Shown here: positions 12,295 to 22,082 of the stretch, piece by piece
Layout: the number at the start of each line of letters is the position of its first letter
Numbering within the stretch: position 1 is the first letter of the stretch
NCBI GenBank assembly: GCA_037951105.1
Contig: JBAMJV010010141.1
Span: forward strand, 1-64,000
Origin: Echinarachnius parma
Taxonomy: Eukaryota; Echinodermata; Echinoidea; Clypeasteroida; Echinarachniidae
DNA length: 64,000 bases
Direction: 5' to 3'
Notes under the pieces: model-generated
Seen by the model: the letters and a program-made list of their open reading frames with translations, nothing else
Database searches by the model: none
Told to the model about the DNA's origin: nothing
Made by a program: the position numbers and the translations under genes

Positions 12295-14692
12295 TGACAA
12301 TGACAATGACAATGACAATGACAATGAATGACAATGAATTTTATTTCTCAATAACGGCCCCTCACGGGGGCATGGGAGAAATACAAAGATACAACAAGTG
12401 TATATATACATATAATTTGCACAAATATAACAAAAACTAAATATTTACATTAAGTATAAACATGGTAAAAAACAAACAAAATCTTTGGCAACACTTTGGC
12501 GACAATAGCACCTCTCAAAAACAAAAAACAAAAAACAACATTTTTTTTAAAAAGTACAATATGAGTAGCACAACTTTTAACTAGCACACACAATAACTTA
12601 TTTGGCACTAAGAGAACTTAGACATAATAATTCTACAAAACCTTGAAAAATTCTTTAACTGATTAATATTCCTGACATTAAATAACTGGTACATCTTATA
12701 TACATTTGGCCTCTTAAAATAATGACTTTTAACTAGCTGCTTCCGATCATTCTGAAATGCAGGGCACACTAACACATAGTGAAATTCATCCCCCTGATCT
12801 TGTAAGGAACACAAGCTGCAAATCTGCAACTCTTGCTCAGGCAAGTAGCGACCATTTGCTATTGGGAGTTTATGGTTTCCACACCGAAATCTAGACAAAG
12901 TTATCCTATCTTTAACATCCAACTGAACTAAATATTTTTCAAAACCAACCACACTCTTAAAGATCCTATAATTTATACACAAACGATTCCTATTAACCTC
13001 ATCATTCTAATTTTGCTTATACATATCAGCTAACCTCAAATTCAAAGACTATTTCAACCAATCAACATTCAATGGAACATCAGCAGTCCAGACATTTGAC
13101 ATTCCACAACTATCCAAAACATGTTCTATATGTTTAATCCACCTCGACTCAAGATCACCCTTATCATACAACTTACGCAGCAACTTACAAATAATGTAAG
13201 ATAACTTTGACTTTTTCCCCTGAACAATTCTAGCCCAGTAGCTAACCATACGCGACTCTACAGTGCTTCTCAAATCAGACCTACCAAGTTCTCCATAAAC
13301 CATACAGTTAGCAGTACCACGCTTAACTCTAAGCAAACTTTTAAGAAATTTCTTATGGAACATTTCAACACAATCAAGTTTCTGAAACCCCCAAACCTCG
13401 CAACCATATAATAAAATTGGTACTACAAGCTGATCAAATAACTCACATTGAATATCCAAAGGCAAACACAATTTCCTTGCCTTACCAATTAAACAATATA
13501 ATGCTCTCCTTGCCTGATTCACCTGTTTAACTATAGCTTTATTAAATGAACCATTAAAACTAAATGTTGTCCCAAGATAAACATAATCAGGAATTACTTC
13601 CACTTCACTCTCACCAAACATAAAGGCAGGAAATTTACGGACTTTTCCGCGAGAGAAAATCATAATTTTTGTCTTCGTAACATTGACAGTTAATTTCCAA
13701 AGATCACAATACTGATGAACTGCACATAACGCAGCTTGTAACTCTACAGCTGACTCAGCCATCACAATAGTATCATCGGCATAAAGTAAAGCATACAACC
13801 TTAAAAATACCTCTACATCGTCATCACTAAGGTTTTCCCTTATCTCAGTAGAACACATATTCAGACCCTTATAATGCCTACTTATAAAATATTCAAAGTC
13901 ATTAAGATATATCGCAAACAAAAGAGGAGACAGGTTTTCTCCTTGTCGGACACCTATATTACACAAAAAGAAATCTGACAAGTTATGTCCTACCTTAACG
14001 CATGACTTAGCACTTTCATACATATTATGCACTACACGAAAAACATTACCATTAATACCACTAGCAATTAACTTAGACCATAAACTGGCCCTATCAACCA
14101 AATCAAAAGCCTTTTTATAATCTATGAACGCACAATAAATCCTCTTACCACGATGCAAGTATAAATCAATCAAACCATGCAATGTAAAAATATGATCTAA
14201 AGTACTGTAGCCACTCCTGAATCCAGCCTGCTCATCTCCCATTAAACCAACACAATCCAAATATCCAGTAAGTCTTGCATTAATACAGGCAGTAAATAGT
14301 TTACCTACACAACTAAGTAAAGTTATTCCTCTATAATTATCAGGGTCATCTGGAGAGCCTTTCTTTTTATACAAAGGTTTAATCATACCCAAGCACCAAG
14401 TAGTGGGTGCCACACCAGAGTACAAAATAATATTAAACAAACAAACAAGCAATATCACAAAGCTGGTCGGGGAATTCTTTAAATACTCATTTAACACATT
14501 ATCAATTCCACTGGCCTTATTATTACGCAAGGATTTAATCACTTTCTGAATCTCCTCTAAAGAAAAATCTCTATTTATATCCTCAGTAATAGAATGACGT
14601 ATTACAATAGGATCAAATTCTACTCTAGTCTCAATGCCCAACTCCTCTGGCCTCATACTTAACAACTCAAAATGCCTCCGAAACTCCTCAAG
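12295..14692 (-). mobile_element. 5'-truncated LINE inserted into the CR1 endonuclease
   Basis: A second LINE in the same orientation interrupts the CR1 endonuclease between SVFP and SYEFYRKD. Its 3' end is a hexamer array, TGTCAT in minus-strand sense (12,295-12,340), with AATAAAATTCATTG just upstream. Its 5' end is truncated inside the region before the RT, as expected from incomplete target-primed reverse transcription. No clear target duplication was found. Confidence 0.85.
12608..14692 (-). pseudogene. LINE RT with C-terminal zinc knuckle, two stops
   Basis: The frame enters in the linker (FSLEEIQKVIKSLRNNKASG). It continues through a full RT: YKKKGSPDDPDNYRGITLLS, motif A FIDYKKAFDLVDR, motif B GVRQGENLSPLLF, and motif C LLYADDTIVMAE. 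A long thumb region follows. The frame is open to a TAG at 13,049, then continues past a second TAG near 13,012. It ends in a Cys-x2-Cys-x-His-x-Cys segment (CSLC...HYVLVC, near 12,760-12,820) typical of LINE C-terminal zinc knuckles. Stop at 12,608. Only these two nonsense codons break it, so insertion is fairly recent. The clade is not assigned; the GVRQGENLSP motif differs from the CR1 GVPQGS of its host. The first 107 residues of the open frame at this locus belong to the host LINE, not to this element. Confidence 0.88.
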
Positions 14693-15043
14693 AGGAAACA
14701 CAGAGTAGGTGGGTATTGTTTCATCGAGTTTCGATTCACAGCCGAAGATAACATTGGGGTTATGTTGTGCTACAGCTGCATGGAAGTCAACTTTACTCTT
14801 GTCACTTTTCAGACCATTACAATTTACTTGCATACAATGTAGAGTTCTAGCTTTTGTCCGTTTAAAACCGTTTTGTTCCTTCCTTGGTGTTAATGTGTGT
14901 GTTGGCAGTGGTCTATCTTGTGAGTTGAAACTTAGGCCACTTGAATCAACACTCTGTAGAATACTGAACGGATTCGATGTTGATAATGGAATATGCGTTT
15001 TAAACATACAGGAGGAGTAGTTTGGGAATCCACAACTGCAAAT
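14693..15043 (-). pseudogene. LINE APE endonuclease, N-terminal part
   Basis: Continues the PHD-containing N-terminus in the same frame after a TAG at 15,044. It includes the first endonuclease strand (MQVNCNGLKSDK, with the metal-binding Asn) and the NVIFGCESKLDETI segment with the catalytic Glu. It is cut at SVFP by the inserted LINE, and the downstream half is at 11,767-12,294. The long open frame seen here is therefore an accidental fusion of this fragment to the RT of the inserted element. Confidence 0.85.
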
Positions 15044-15574
15044 CTAGGATACATTTGAGTGGTTGCACAAGTAATCATAGTATGTATTTGAGATGCCTAA
15101 ACAATCACAGTGATACCATATGCCGCAAAAGTCACATGCCACAGCTTTGTGGTTGTCTAAGACTTCCCTTTTACATGTTCCACAAGCAGAGGTGGTATTG
15201 GAACTTGATGTGTTGTCAATATTTGGACCAGGGTTCAGTTCTAAGCGCCCGCTTAGTAGCAGTAGTAGCTGAATCAGTTGCCTCACTTCCGATTTCTGGG
15301 ATCTTGAGTGAGGTACGCTAGAGTTAGGAACTGGCAAAAATGATAATGTTACCTTGAAACAGGAAGTACCTGAGGTGGTTCCAGTAGCAAATGGTACAGG
15401 GAGACTTGACAGAGTGTATGCTGAATCACTGGTAGTAATACCAGATCCCCATAACTGGTTCCACAGAATGTAGATTGAACCAATGGCAATGGCAAATTTT
15501 AGTAGTAACCGCATGATGATTTCTTGAAGTTGAGACTTGGCTTGACTGTATGTTTGATTTGGAAAAATCTGCAA
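15044..15574 (-). pseudogene. LINE N-terminus: hydrophobic leader, 2A-like NPGP motif, PHD finger
   Basis: A 176-residue open segment. Residues 22-42 are hydrophobic. Residues 102-107 are a leucine run leading into SGRLELNPGP (108-117), a 2A-like motif in which the usual Asp before the hydrophobic residue is Arg. A PHD-type zinc finger follows: CGTCKREV, then CDFCGIWYHCDCLG. In CR1 elements such fingers sit upstream of the endonuclease. The segment stops at TAG 15,044, where a Trp codon is expected just before the last Cys pair, so one base change truncates the finger. 2A motifs cause ribosome skipping between Gly and Pro in many LINEs; whether this variant works is unknown. Confidence 0.75.
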
Positions 15575-15600
15575 ACAGGATGCTCCAAAATTTGCTTAAA

Positions 15601-16149
15601 ATCTTATTTTAGTAGTAGAAGAAAGTATATTTCCTCGGTAGTGATGTAGACAGATGAAAGCTGCAAGCTTGATCCAATAGTGCATCTCCAATGAATAGTT
15701 CCAAGTACCATGTAGTATGTGCATGTACATGCATGCATGTACAGAGCTGCCAAAAATATCTCTTGACCAAGCACAAAAGTCTACAGGTGGGACCAGTCTA
15801 ATTTTTAGCAGCAAGAAGCACCAATGCTGCTAAAAAAAGGTTCTCATTTTCCAGTCGATTTACAGGTTGAAATCCACTTTCTCCCCAATATGTATATTTA
15901 TGTTCCCTAAATGAATAGTCTAAGGTGAATTTTACAAATTTAAAACTTCTAAAAAAGGTATTTTCACAACCAGTTTTTTAGCACAGAAAATGCACACCAC
16001 ACAATGCAATGCACACATACACAATCACACATCAATCACACATCACACCTACTACATCATTGAAAATACAATCAGCCTACAGTTCCCTAAAAAGGGGATT
16101 TACAATACAATAATGAAGTCACTGCGCCGTTAAATGTAATGCGAGCTAC
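15601..16149. other. Non-coding stretch, possible LINE 5' region
   Basis: AT-rich sequence with ACACATCACACATCAATCACACATCAC-like low complexity near 16,010-16,050. The first 200 bp may be the 5' untranslated region of the CR1-type LINE. No gene is seen. Confidence 0.35.
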
Positions 16150-16815
16150 TCATTCATGCAATGAAGATTTTAAAAAAATATATATTCTTGCAGCCGAAGC
16201 TAAATTGCGCAGTCATTTAAAAAGTAAAATGCATAATAATGGTTAAATGGTTGAATTACAGCCATGTACATTCAAACATCCACATTTAAACCATATAACC
16301 AACATATAAATTAATTAAGAAATACATTAATATATAAGGTAACATGTAAAACACCATACAAATATACAACATGCAAGCTATTTTTTATGAATAATACTCT
16401 TTTGAATTACTAACAAAATGAGGAATTGAACTGTTCCTATATTGGTTGATTTTGCAATTAAATTGAGAGTTCTTCTGGACATTTCATAGATCAACATTAA
16501 CAGCTATTTGATTTGGTAGCCAAAAAGAAAACAAAAGTTTGTGCTTTTCTGAACTCATAACACCATCAAAACAAAGTTTCTCAACACGTTATTTTAACAT
16601 TGATAAATCGCACATTCCTAATGCATGATTATATGAATTATACTTTAGTCTCAATATAATCATGAATGCCCATTTTTGTATTTGTTCAATAATCATCAGT
16701 TAGTTTACCTTTAAAGTTGGACAAAAAATGTTGTGCACAGTATTGTAATATCAGTCGTATGTGCCCAGTATAAACAATACAAGATCACAAAGATATGGAC
16801 ATGTAAAGAACTATC
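16150..16815 (-). pseudogene. 3' end fragment of the 22-kb LINE family
   Basis: Aligns over its whole length with 22,083-22,760, the tail and C-terminal coding part of the intact LINE. Shared blocks include TTCTTGCAGCCGAAGCT and GCATGATTATATGAATTATA. Same orientation, several percent to tens of percent diverged, no open frame. It is a 5'-truncated, decayed copy of that family. Confidence 0.8.
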
Positions 16816-17384
16816 ATAATAACATTCAGTTAGTTAAAGTCTTGCTCCGTGACAATTTCGGCATATAAGGCGCCTATCTCCGATTCATTGCCCTAGGCCA
16901 CACGTCTATTTAATGTAGCGAAAGCTACAGAAGGGGGCCAGTCCTCTGGCAACTTGAGTGATTAACTTTCCCTTCTCCATTATATAAATGCCCTGCGCCT
17001 GGCTAGAAGGAAAAAGGTACCATTTTCGTATGCATCGGTCTGGGTTTGATCCATCATGTTTTCAAAATATATTGAAAATCAAAGTGTTGCATGATAACAT
17101 TATAGCTAATTTGCAAATTATGCAAATCTCATTGTTATTATAAGCATAGATATAAATCCAACATGTTAGATGAATGTTAATAGCAACATTGAATATTAGT
17201 TCACAAATATAAAAATACATACAAAATCAATAATTGTTATTAAAATTATAGATAATGTGGTTATTATGCAAATGTCATTAATATTATACGTATGGCTATG
17301 AGTCACTCATGTTGAAGGAATATTGGCAAATGAATGTCCGTTCCTTGGGGATTTATTATAATATAAGAATAAAGCACGTATCTC
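16816..17384. other. Non-coding stretch, no gene seen
   Basis: Mixed-composition DNA with a GC-richer patch at 16,860-17,000, otherwise AT-rich. No family recognised. Confidence 0.35.
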
Positions 17385-18055
17385 ATTGAGCTCCCTCACA
17401 CTCCGCAATGGCAGGGACTATTCGGAGGTCTTTTGTATGACTGAGAGATACAAGATAAGTGCTCTGCCATACCTCATAAGGCTATGGAATGCAAACTCAT
17501 AATTCATTCATAAAACATTGTATTGTTGTTAAGGAAACATATTGTGTGATACCACCAGACGTTTTGACTTACTGTATTCGCATTTGACTTTTATAAATGA
17601 AGATGTTATATCTTTTGAACTTCCTCTTCTGCCCTAAACACTAACATTATAGCCTACAATCCACCATAATTGACTTGACTTGTAGTTACGATTATTGAAG
17701 TATGATACAAACCATTTTCTCGGTGCAATATGTTATACTCCTCAATTAATATGGTAAGAAATAGGATCCGTATTATATGCATACATTTTGTTTGTTAATA
17801 ATGTTTGTATTGTATTAATATTTTTTTCAATTTAAATTGAATGAATTAGATAATAATTTACAATTGGAATGATATGACAGTAAATAATTTTAAATTGAAT
17901 CATTTTATGTTATGAACACTTGTATATTTGTATATTTGTAATATGTTCTTTTAAAGTAATGTGTTTTACATGTACAATATTTCAATTCATTGTAAATTTT
18001 ACTAAATTCAACCTGTTGGCTGCCATGTACAATATTTTACCACAATAAATAAATA
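17385..18055 (+). pseudogene. LINE C-terminal tail plus 3' untranslated region
   Basis: A short frame at 17,390-17,502 reads LRNGRDYSEVFCMTERYK and then SALPYLIRLWNANS before TAA. This is the C-terminal box (TERYK..LPY.IRLWN) of CR1/jockey-like LINE ORFs. It is followed by about 540 bp of AT-rich untranslated sequence ending in a TAAA-type repeat at 18,044-18,058. Upstream coding sequence is missing. Confidence 0.6.
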
Positions 18056-18767
18056 AATACATTTTTTACCCGAATTTGAGGTGCGTTTTGCCCGAATACT
18101 ATGGCCGTTTTCTAAACTCTAGGAGGGTTGCCCCATCCAAGGCCCCCGCCTCCTACGCAGCCCTATGGTTATCCCCTCATATTTGCTAGCGTGCCCATCC
18201 TCACCATAGCTAGACTCTGTATGCGTTCATATATTTAGCACGTCAAACCACGTTTCTGCATCACATAATGATGAATTGTTGTCAGTTATACTCACCAGAA
18301 AAAAACATCAACAAGGAATTCGTGAATAAAATTATTATCAAGCCGCACATTTGCAGAATACTTCCTTTTAGGAGTCCAGCCGAATATTAGACAAGAATTG
18401 CCGCTCGTAGTGGTATAAAATCGTACTACATTGTACACACTGCATAATGTAGTTTTCACTTTATAATAATAGTAAGTAGTCGTTGACGTCAGCTGGGTCA
18501 CAAGTGCATGCTTGGCTAAGCCCAATCTCAAAGATGTAATAATGAGTCAAACACATATTTGTGGTGTTTGCACGCACAGTTGGAAATATACGATGACGAT
18601 ATTTCCTTAACGTATATCATTTGTCATGAAATCAACGTCTATTTATATGTCGCGTGGTTATTTCAGTGTATTGATTGTTACCGTAATAGAGAATGTGAAC
18701 CCATCTGATTTTAATAAATGAGGACGTTAGAAAAAGAGGATTGTTGCGATATGAACCAAAGTCACTT
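18056..18767. other. Non-coding stretch, no gene seen
   Basis: Includes a short CCCGAA.. segment and a GC-richer patch, with no supported gene. The frame at 18,292-18,531 on the minus strand shows no recognisable family. Confidence 0.35.
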
Positions 18768-18860
18768 CCAGTTTCAGTTTATTGCCCAAAAATAAATGTA
18801 CAATTCATAATAATGTAACATCATAATAAGCAATACAAAAAAACATTTGGTTACAGAATA
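18768..18860 (-). repeat. Possible LINE 3' tail
   Basis: In minus sense it ends GGGCAATAAACTGAAACTGG, the form of a LINE 3' end with an AATAAA-like signal. No coding part is attached. Confidence 0.4.
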
Positions 18861-18897
18861 TAATGCGCTTGCGTATTTCCAATCCTAAAGCAGCACC

Positions 18898-19347
18898 ACT
18901 GGCTTCCAGTTCAGAAAAGGATTGAATACAAACTCCTAACACTTGTATTTAAGGCACTCAATAACATTGCACCCAAGTACCTACAAGATCTCCTCACCAT
19001 GAAGTCATCCCATTACGCACTCCGCTCTGCTTCTTCACCCATCCTTGAAGTCCCTAGAACCAGAACCGCCTACGGTGATCGTGCATTCGCGCATGTTGCC
19101 CCTGTCCTATGGAATAGATTACCCATTAACATTCGTAATGCTCAGTGCCTGGAAACTTTCCAGAGGCATCTGAAGACTTTCTTATTTACCCAAAGTTATC
19201 AGTAGAATTTTATTTGTAAGTAGTTTGCTAAATTTTGTAGAGAGATAGTACTGTTGAATGTTTTGTTCTGTTTTGTTCGTAGTATAAGCGCCTTGAGTAA
19301 TTTTTTAGATAAGTGCGCTTTATAAATATTTATATTATTATTATTAT
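18898..19347 (+). pseudogene. L2-type LINE 3' fragment
   Basis: An open frame to 19,205 reads HWLPVQKRIEYKLLTLVFK, then a long middle segment, then the C-terminal APVLWNRLPINIRNA and LKTFLFTQSYQ. This is the end of an L2/CR1-type ORF after the RT. The tail after the stop, GCGCTTTATAAATATTTAT followed by (TTA)n, is the usual 3' end of that group. The 5' part is missing. The fragment is undamaged in the coding part, so it is fairly young. Confidence 0.8.
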
Positions 19348-19348
19348 T

Positions 19349-19512
<164 letters not shown>

Positions 19513-19814
19513 GTTGTGCAGGGGTAAATATTATGAGAAACAATACCCATCGTTACGTTGACTATGCCACAACCACTTTGTTCACGCTCACGGTATACAT
19601 ACATATCGTCAGGCAACTTCTCAACGCGAATTAATTTTCTGAATCAATGGACAAGAAAACACAAACTCGGTGTTGCTCACTGCCAAAATAATTGTTAAAT
19701 AATTTAGACCTCACCTGCCAACGGAGACTTGCATATAGTGTACAAGAATCTTTACCAGACATGAACACACTGGAGTCTTCTGCAAAACGTCCCGTAATGG
19801 CCCTCAAAAACTCC

Positions 19815-20340
19815 TACTTCCATGGGCCAACCATCTCGCATAATAAGGACATCTCTCCGCATATACCACATTAATGCTGAAGGTATGTCACGTGCAAAAC
19901 GTGACTACCTCGCTAGATCAGCAAAGGATATTGACATCGACGTTATCCTTCTTCAAGAAAGCCATATCCCTGATGAGACGTGTGCATCTAATCTCCGCGT
20001 CTACGGCTTCAAGCTCATTGCGGCCGTGCATCAGTATGGAGTTGCTACCTACCTAAGACATGACCGGACAGACTGTTGTGTCCTTGGGAAATCCTACAAT
20101 AATGACATCTTCACGGCCACCGTGAAAGTTGGAGATACTAATCAGAAACATAAACAAACCACCAAAAACGAACTGACCCTCTCCTGCACTTCAGACCCAT
20201 GCCCACCATGAAGTCCATGCTGAAGATTTCAACAGCCACCACTCATCCTGGGGCTATGCCAAAGATGACCAGAATGGAGAGGAACTGGAGATGTGGGCAT
20301 CAGCCTGCGACCGCTACCTCCTTCATGATGCTGAATAAAT
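19815..20340 (+). pseudogene. LINE APE endonuclease fragment
   Basis: From 19,822 a frame reads LRIYHINAEGMSRAKRDYL, then VILLQESHIPDE with the catalytic Glu of APE-type LINE endonucleases. It continues through YGVATYLRHD and drifts out of frame near 20,140. A second frame at 20,215-20,335 reads EDFNSHHSSWGYAKDD, matching the GDFNxHHxxWG metal-binding loop with Gly changed to Glu. Together they give the N-terminal two-thirds of the domain. No RT follows. It is a short dead fragment of a jockey-like element. Confidence 0.75.
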
Positions 20341-20918
20341 GAAATGTCCTGGCCTAAAGCCATACTGATGATCTGGTATAATAATCGCATTTTTTTAAAA
20401 ACAATGTGTTCACCTTTCTTTTGACTACCCAATTGATCCCGCTGTATATTCCAAATACGTTTTGGCTTCTATAAAAATTTCAAGGACGTATTTTTTAGCT
20501 TTTTTCAATTTTTTCATCAACTAAATTTCAAAACCTTTTAAAAACATCAAATATATTTTATATGCAACAACCATTATTTATTGCATATCTGACGTAAAGT
20601 ACTTATAAACCAGGGTTTATGTTTACATTTCTTGCTTTTTTCCCCAGGTTTTACAGGTAAAAAATCATTATAACATTTCAAAAGTTGATATAATGTAAAC
20701 AAAAACAGTGAAAGCTAATGCTTGGGGTCTTCATTTAGTTTCCATGTAATGTGTTAAGTTTTATTTATATACTTTGTAATGTTTGTTTTACTGTGATCAC
20801 GCTTTTCAAAAGTACATTCCGGATTGTTACTTTGCTTATTGCCCTAACAAATACACAAAATACATAAATGATCACTTACATCTGCAGCCAAGACACATGT
20901 TAACATATTGTATAATCA
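20341..20918. other. AT-rich non-coding stretch
   Basis: Low-complexity AT-rich DNA; nothing recognised. Confidence 0.4.
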
Positions 20919-21113
20919 TTAGTACATATTATCAAGTAAAGAGCATGTATTTTGTGTAATGCCAGTAGGAAAATGAAATAAAGGATACATACATTTAACC
21001 ATAAATATATCTAGAAAATCATTAACATAATGTGTATGTAACAACTTTAACGAATCTATATTATAATCCCCCATCAAAAATAGATCTTTATTTTCAGCCA
21101 AGCAGTTGCACAC
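20919..21113 (-). pseudogene. LINE endonuclease fragment (GDYN loop)
   Basis: A 64-residue frame contains DLFLMGDYNIDSLKLL and then FPTGITQNTCSLLDNMY. These match the GDFN loop and the PTRxTxxSxxLIDNI segment of LINE endonucleases. Flanking sequence gives no more of the protein. It belongs to a different element from the ones on either side. Confidence 0.65.
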
Positions 21114-21710
21114 TGCTTACAAAAACAAGCTCATGGTTAGCGCGTTAATCAACCTGTTAAAAGACAATGGTCTTTAAAATGAGAATACGAAGGCTGAATG
21201 AGACACAGCTTAGAGCCATACAATGTAGGCGTGGTGCTAGATCATTTGGGATGAACTTATTTCAGCTCTTTCGATAACTCACCAAGTTGCTTCTTTAAAG
21301 CTTCTTGTTTATTTCGCCATTGACAAAAAACAGAAAACCTGATGCCATTAATTTTCCAGCAGAGGGATGTTTCTCTCTAGGGCATGTTTTGTCCATAGCG
21401 TTGGAAAATACTATACCCTACCAAAGATAATTGTTTTTTTAGAAAAGGTTTCGTTTTGCCACAAGATTCATATTATTATAGATAATACTGTTCATGCCAA
21501 CCCAAGCATTTTTTGTTGTATACATAGACACAAGCTACATTGCCAACTCGGAATGGAGCATGACAACTACAGAAAAATAATATTTTATACATGGAGTGGG
21601 ACTTTGGGAAATGGCAATTGGTACCGCAAAGAGGCACATCCATGAGTACGCGTTGGTTTAACAAACACTGATCCGTGTAACGTTGCATGCAGTGTCATCT
21701 TCAGTGGCGT
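21114..21710. other. Non-coding stretch, no gene seen
   Basis: No family recognised; short frames only. Confidence 0.35.
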
Positions 21711-21942
21711 CAGTGGCGTAATGACGGGAGCATGGGGGGCACGACGTGGCATCCCCCCCCCCCCCCCCCCCACCCGTCCACCCTCCCGAAAAAAATGTAT
21801 TTGAAAACACAACAGGACACATAAGGGGACATTAAAACAAATACATACATTTGGTTTGCCCCCCCCCCCCCCCCTATTTTTTGCGTGACCACACCGTTCC
21901 CCCCCTCCCCCACAGTTAGTCTACTCACGCTAGGCCACACTG
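21711..21942. mobile_element. Short MITE-like repeat with C-runs
   Basis: Starts CAGTGGCGTAATGACGGG and ends with CACGCTAGGCCACACTG, an imperfect inverted match. Two C-runs of 19 and 16 bases lie inside (21,753-21,771 and 21,859-21,874). A similar start, CAGTGGCGGATCC, occurs at 60,090. It is non-coding and its superfamily is not assigned. Confidence 0.45.
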
Positions 21943-22082
21943 CTCATCGTAGTTATTACTATGCATCAAAGGTGCAACGTATTGGAGACGCGCTGATACA
22001 TCAGACACGAACTATCTCACATACTTTTTCCTGGCTAACCTTTTCAAACAAAGGAAATATGATAACAAATGCAATTTTTTCA

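Larger units (their letters stand above)
4300..15600 (-). mobile_element. CR1-type LINE, full-length design, split by two insertions
   Basis: Read on the minus strand, one LINE runs from about 15.6 kb down to about 4.3 kb. Its parts are a hydrophobic N-terminus with an NPGP motif and PHD finger (15,044-15,574), the endonuclease start (14,693-15,043), the endonuclease end (11,767-12,294), the linker and RT (10,312-11,766), and the C-terminal region (4,300-5,089). Two insertions, at 12,295-14,692 and 5,090-10,311, separate them. Removing the insertions joins the reading frames directly. Three in-frame stops and C-terminal frameshifts show the copy is dead. Confidence 0.85.

Noticed and set aside
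13049-15007. A single 652-aa LINE protein
   Set aside because: It is an accidental fusion: the first 107 residues are from the host CR1-type LINE, the rest from the inserted LINE.
21585-21940. Gly/Pro-rich open frames
   Set aside because: Produced by long C/G runs inside a short repeat.
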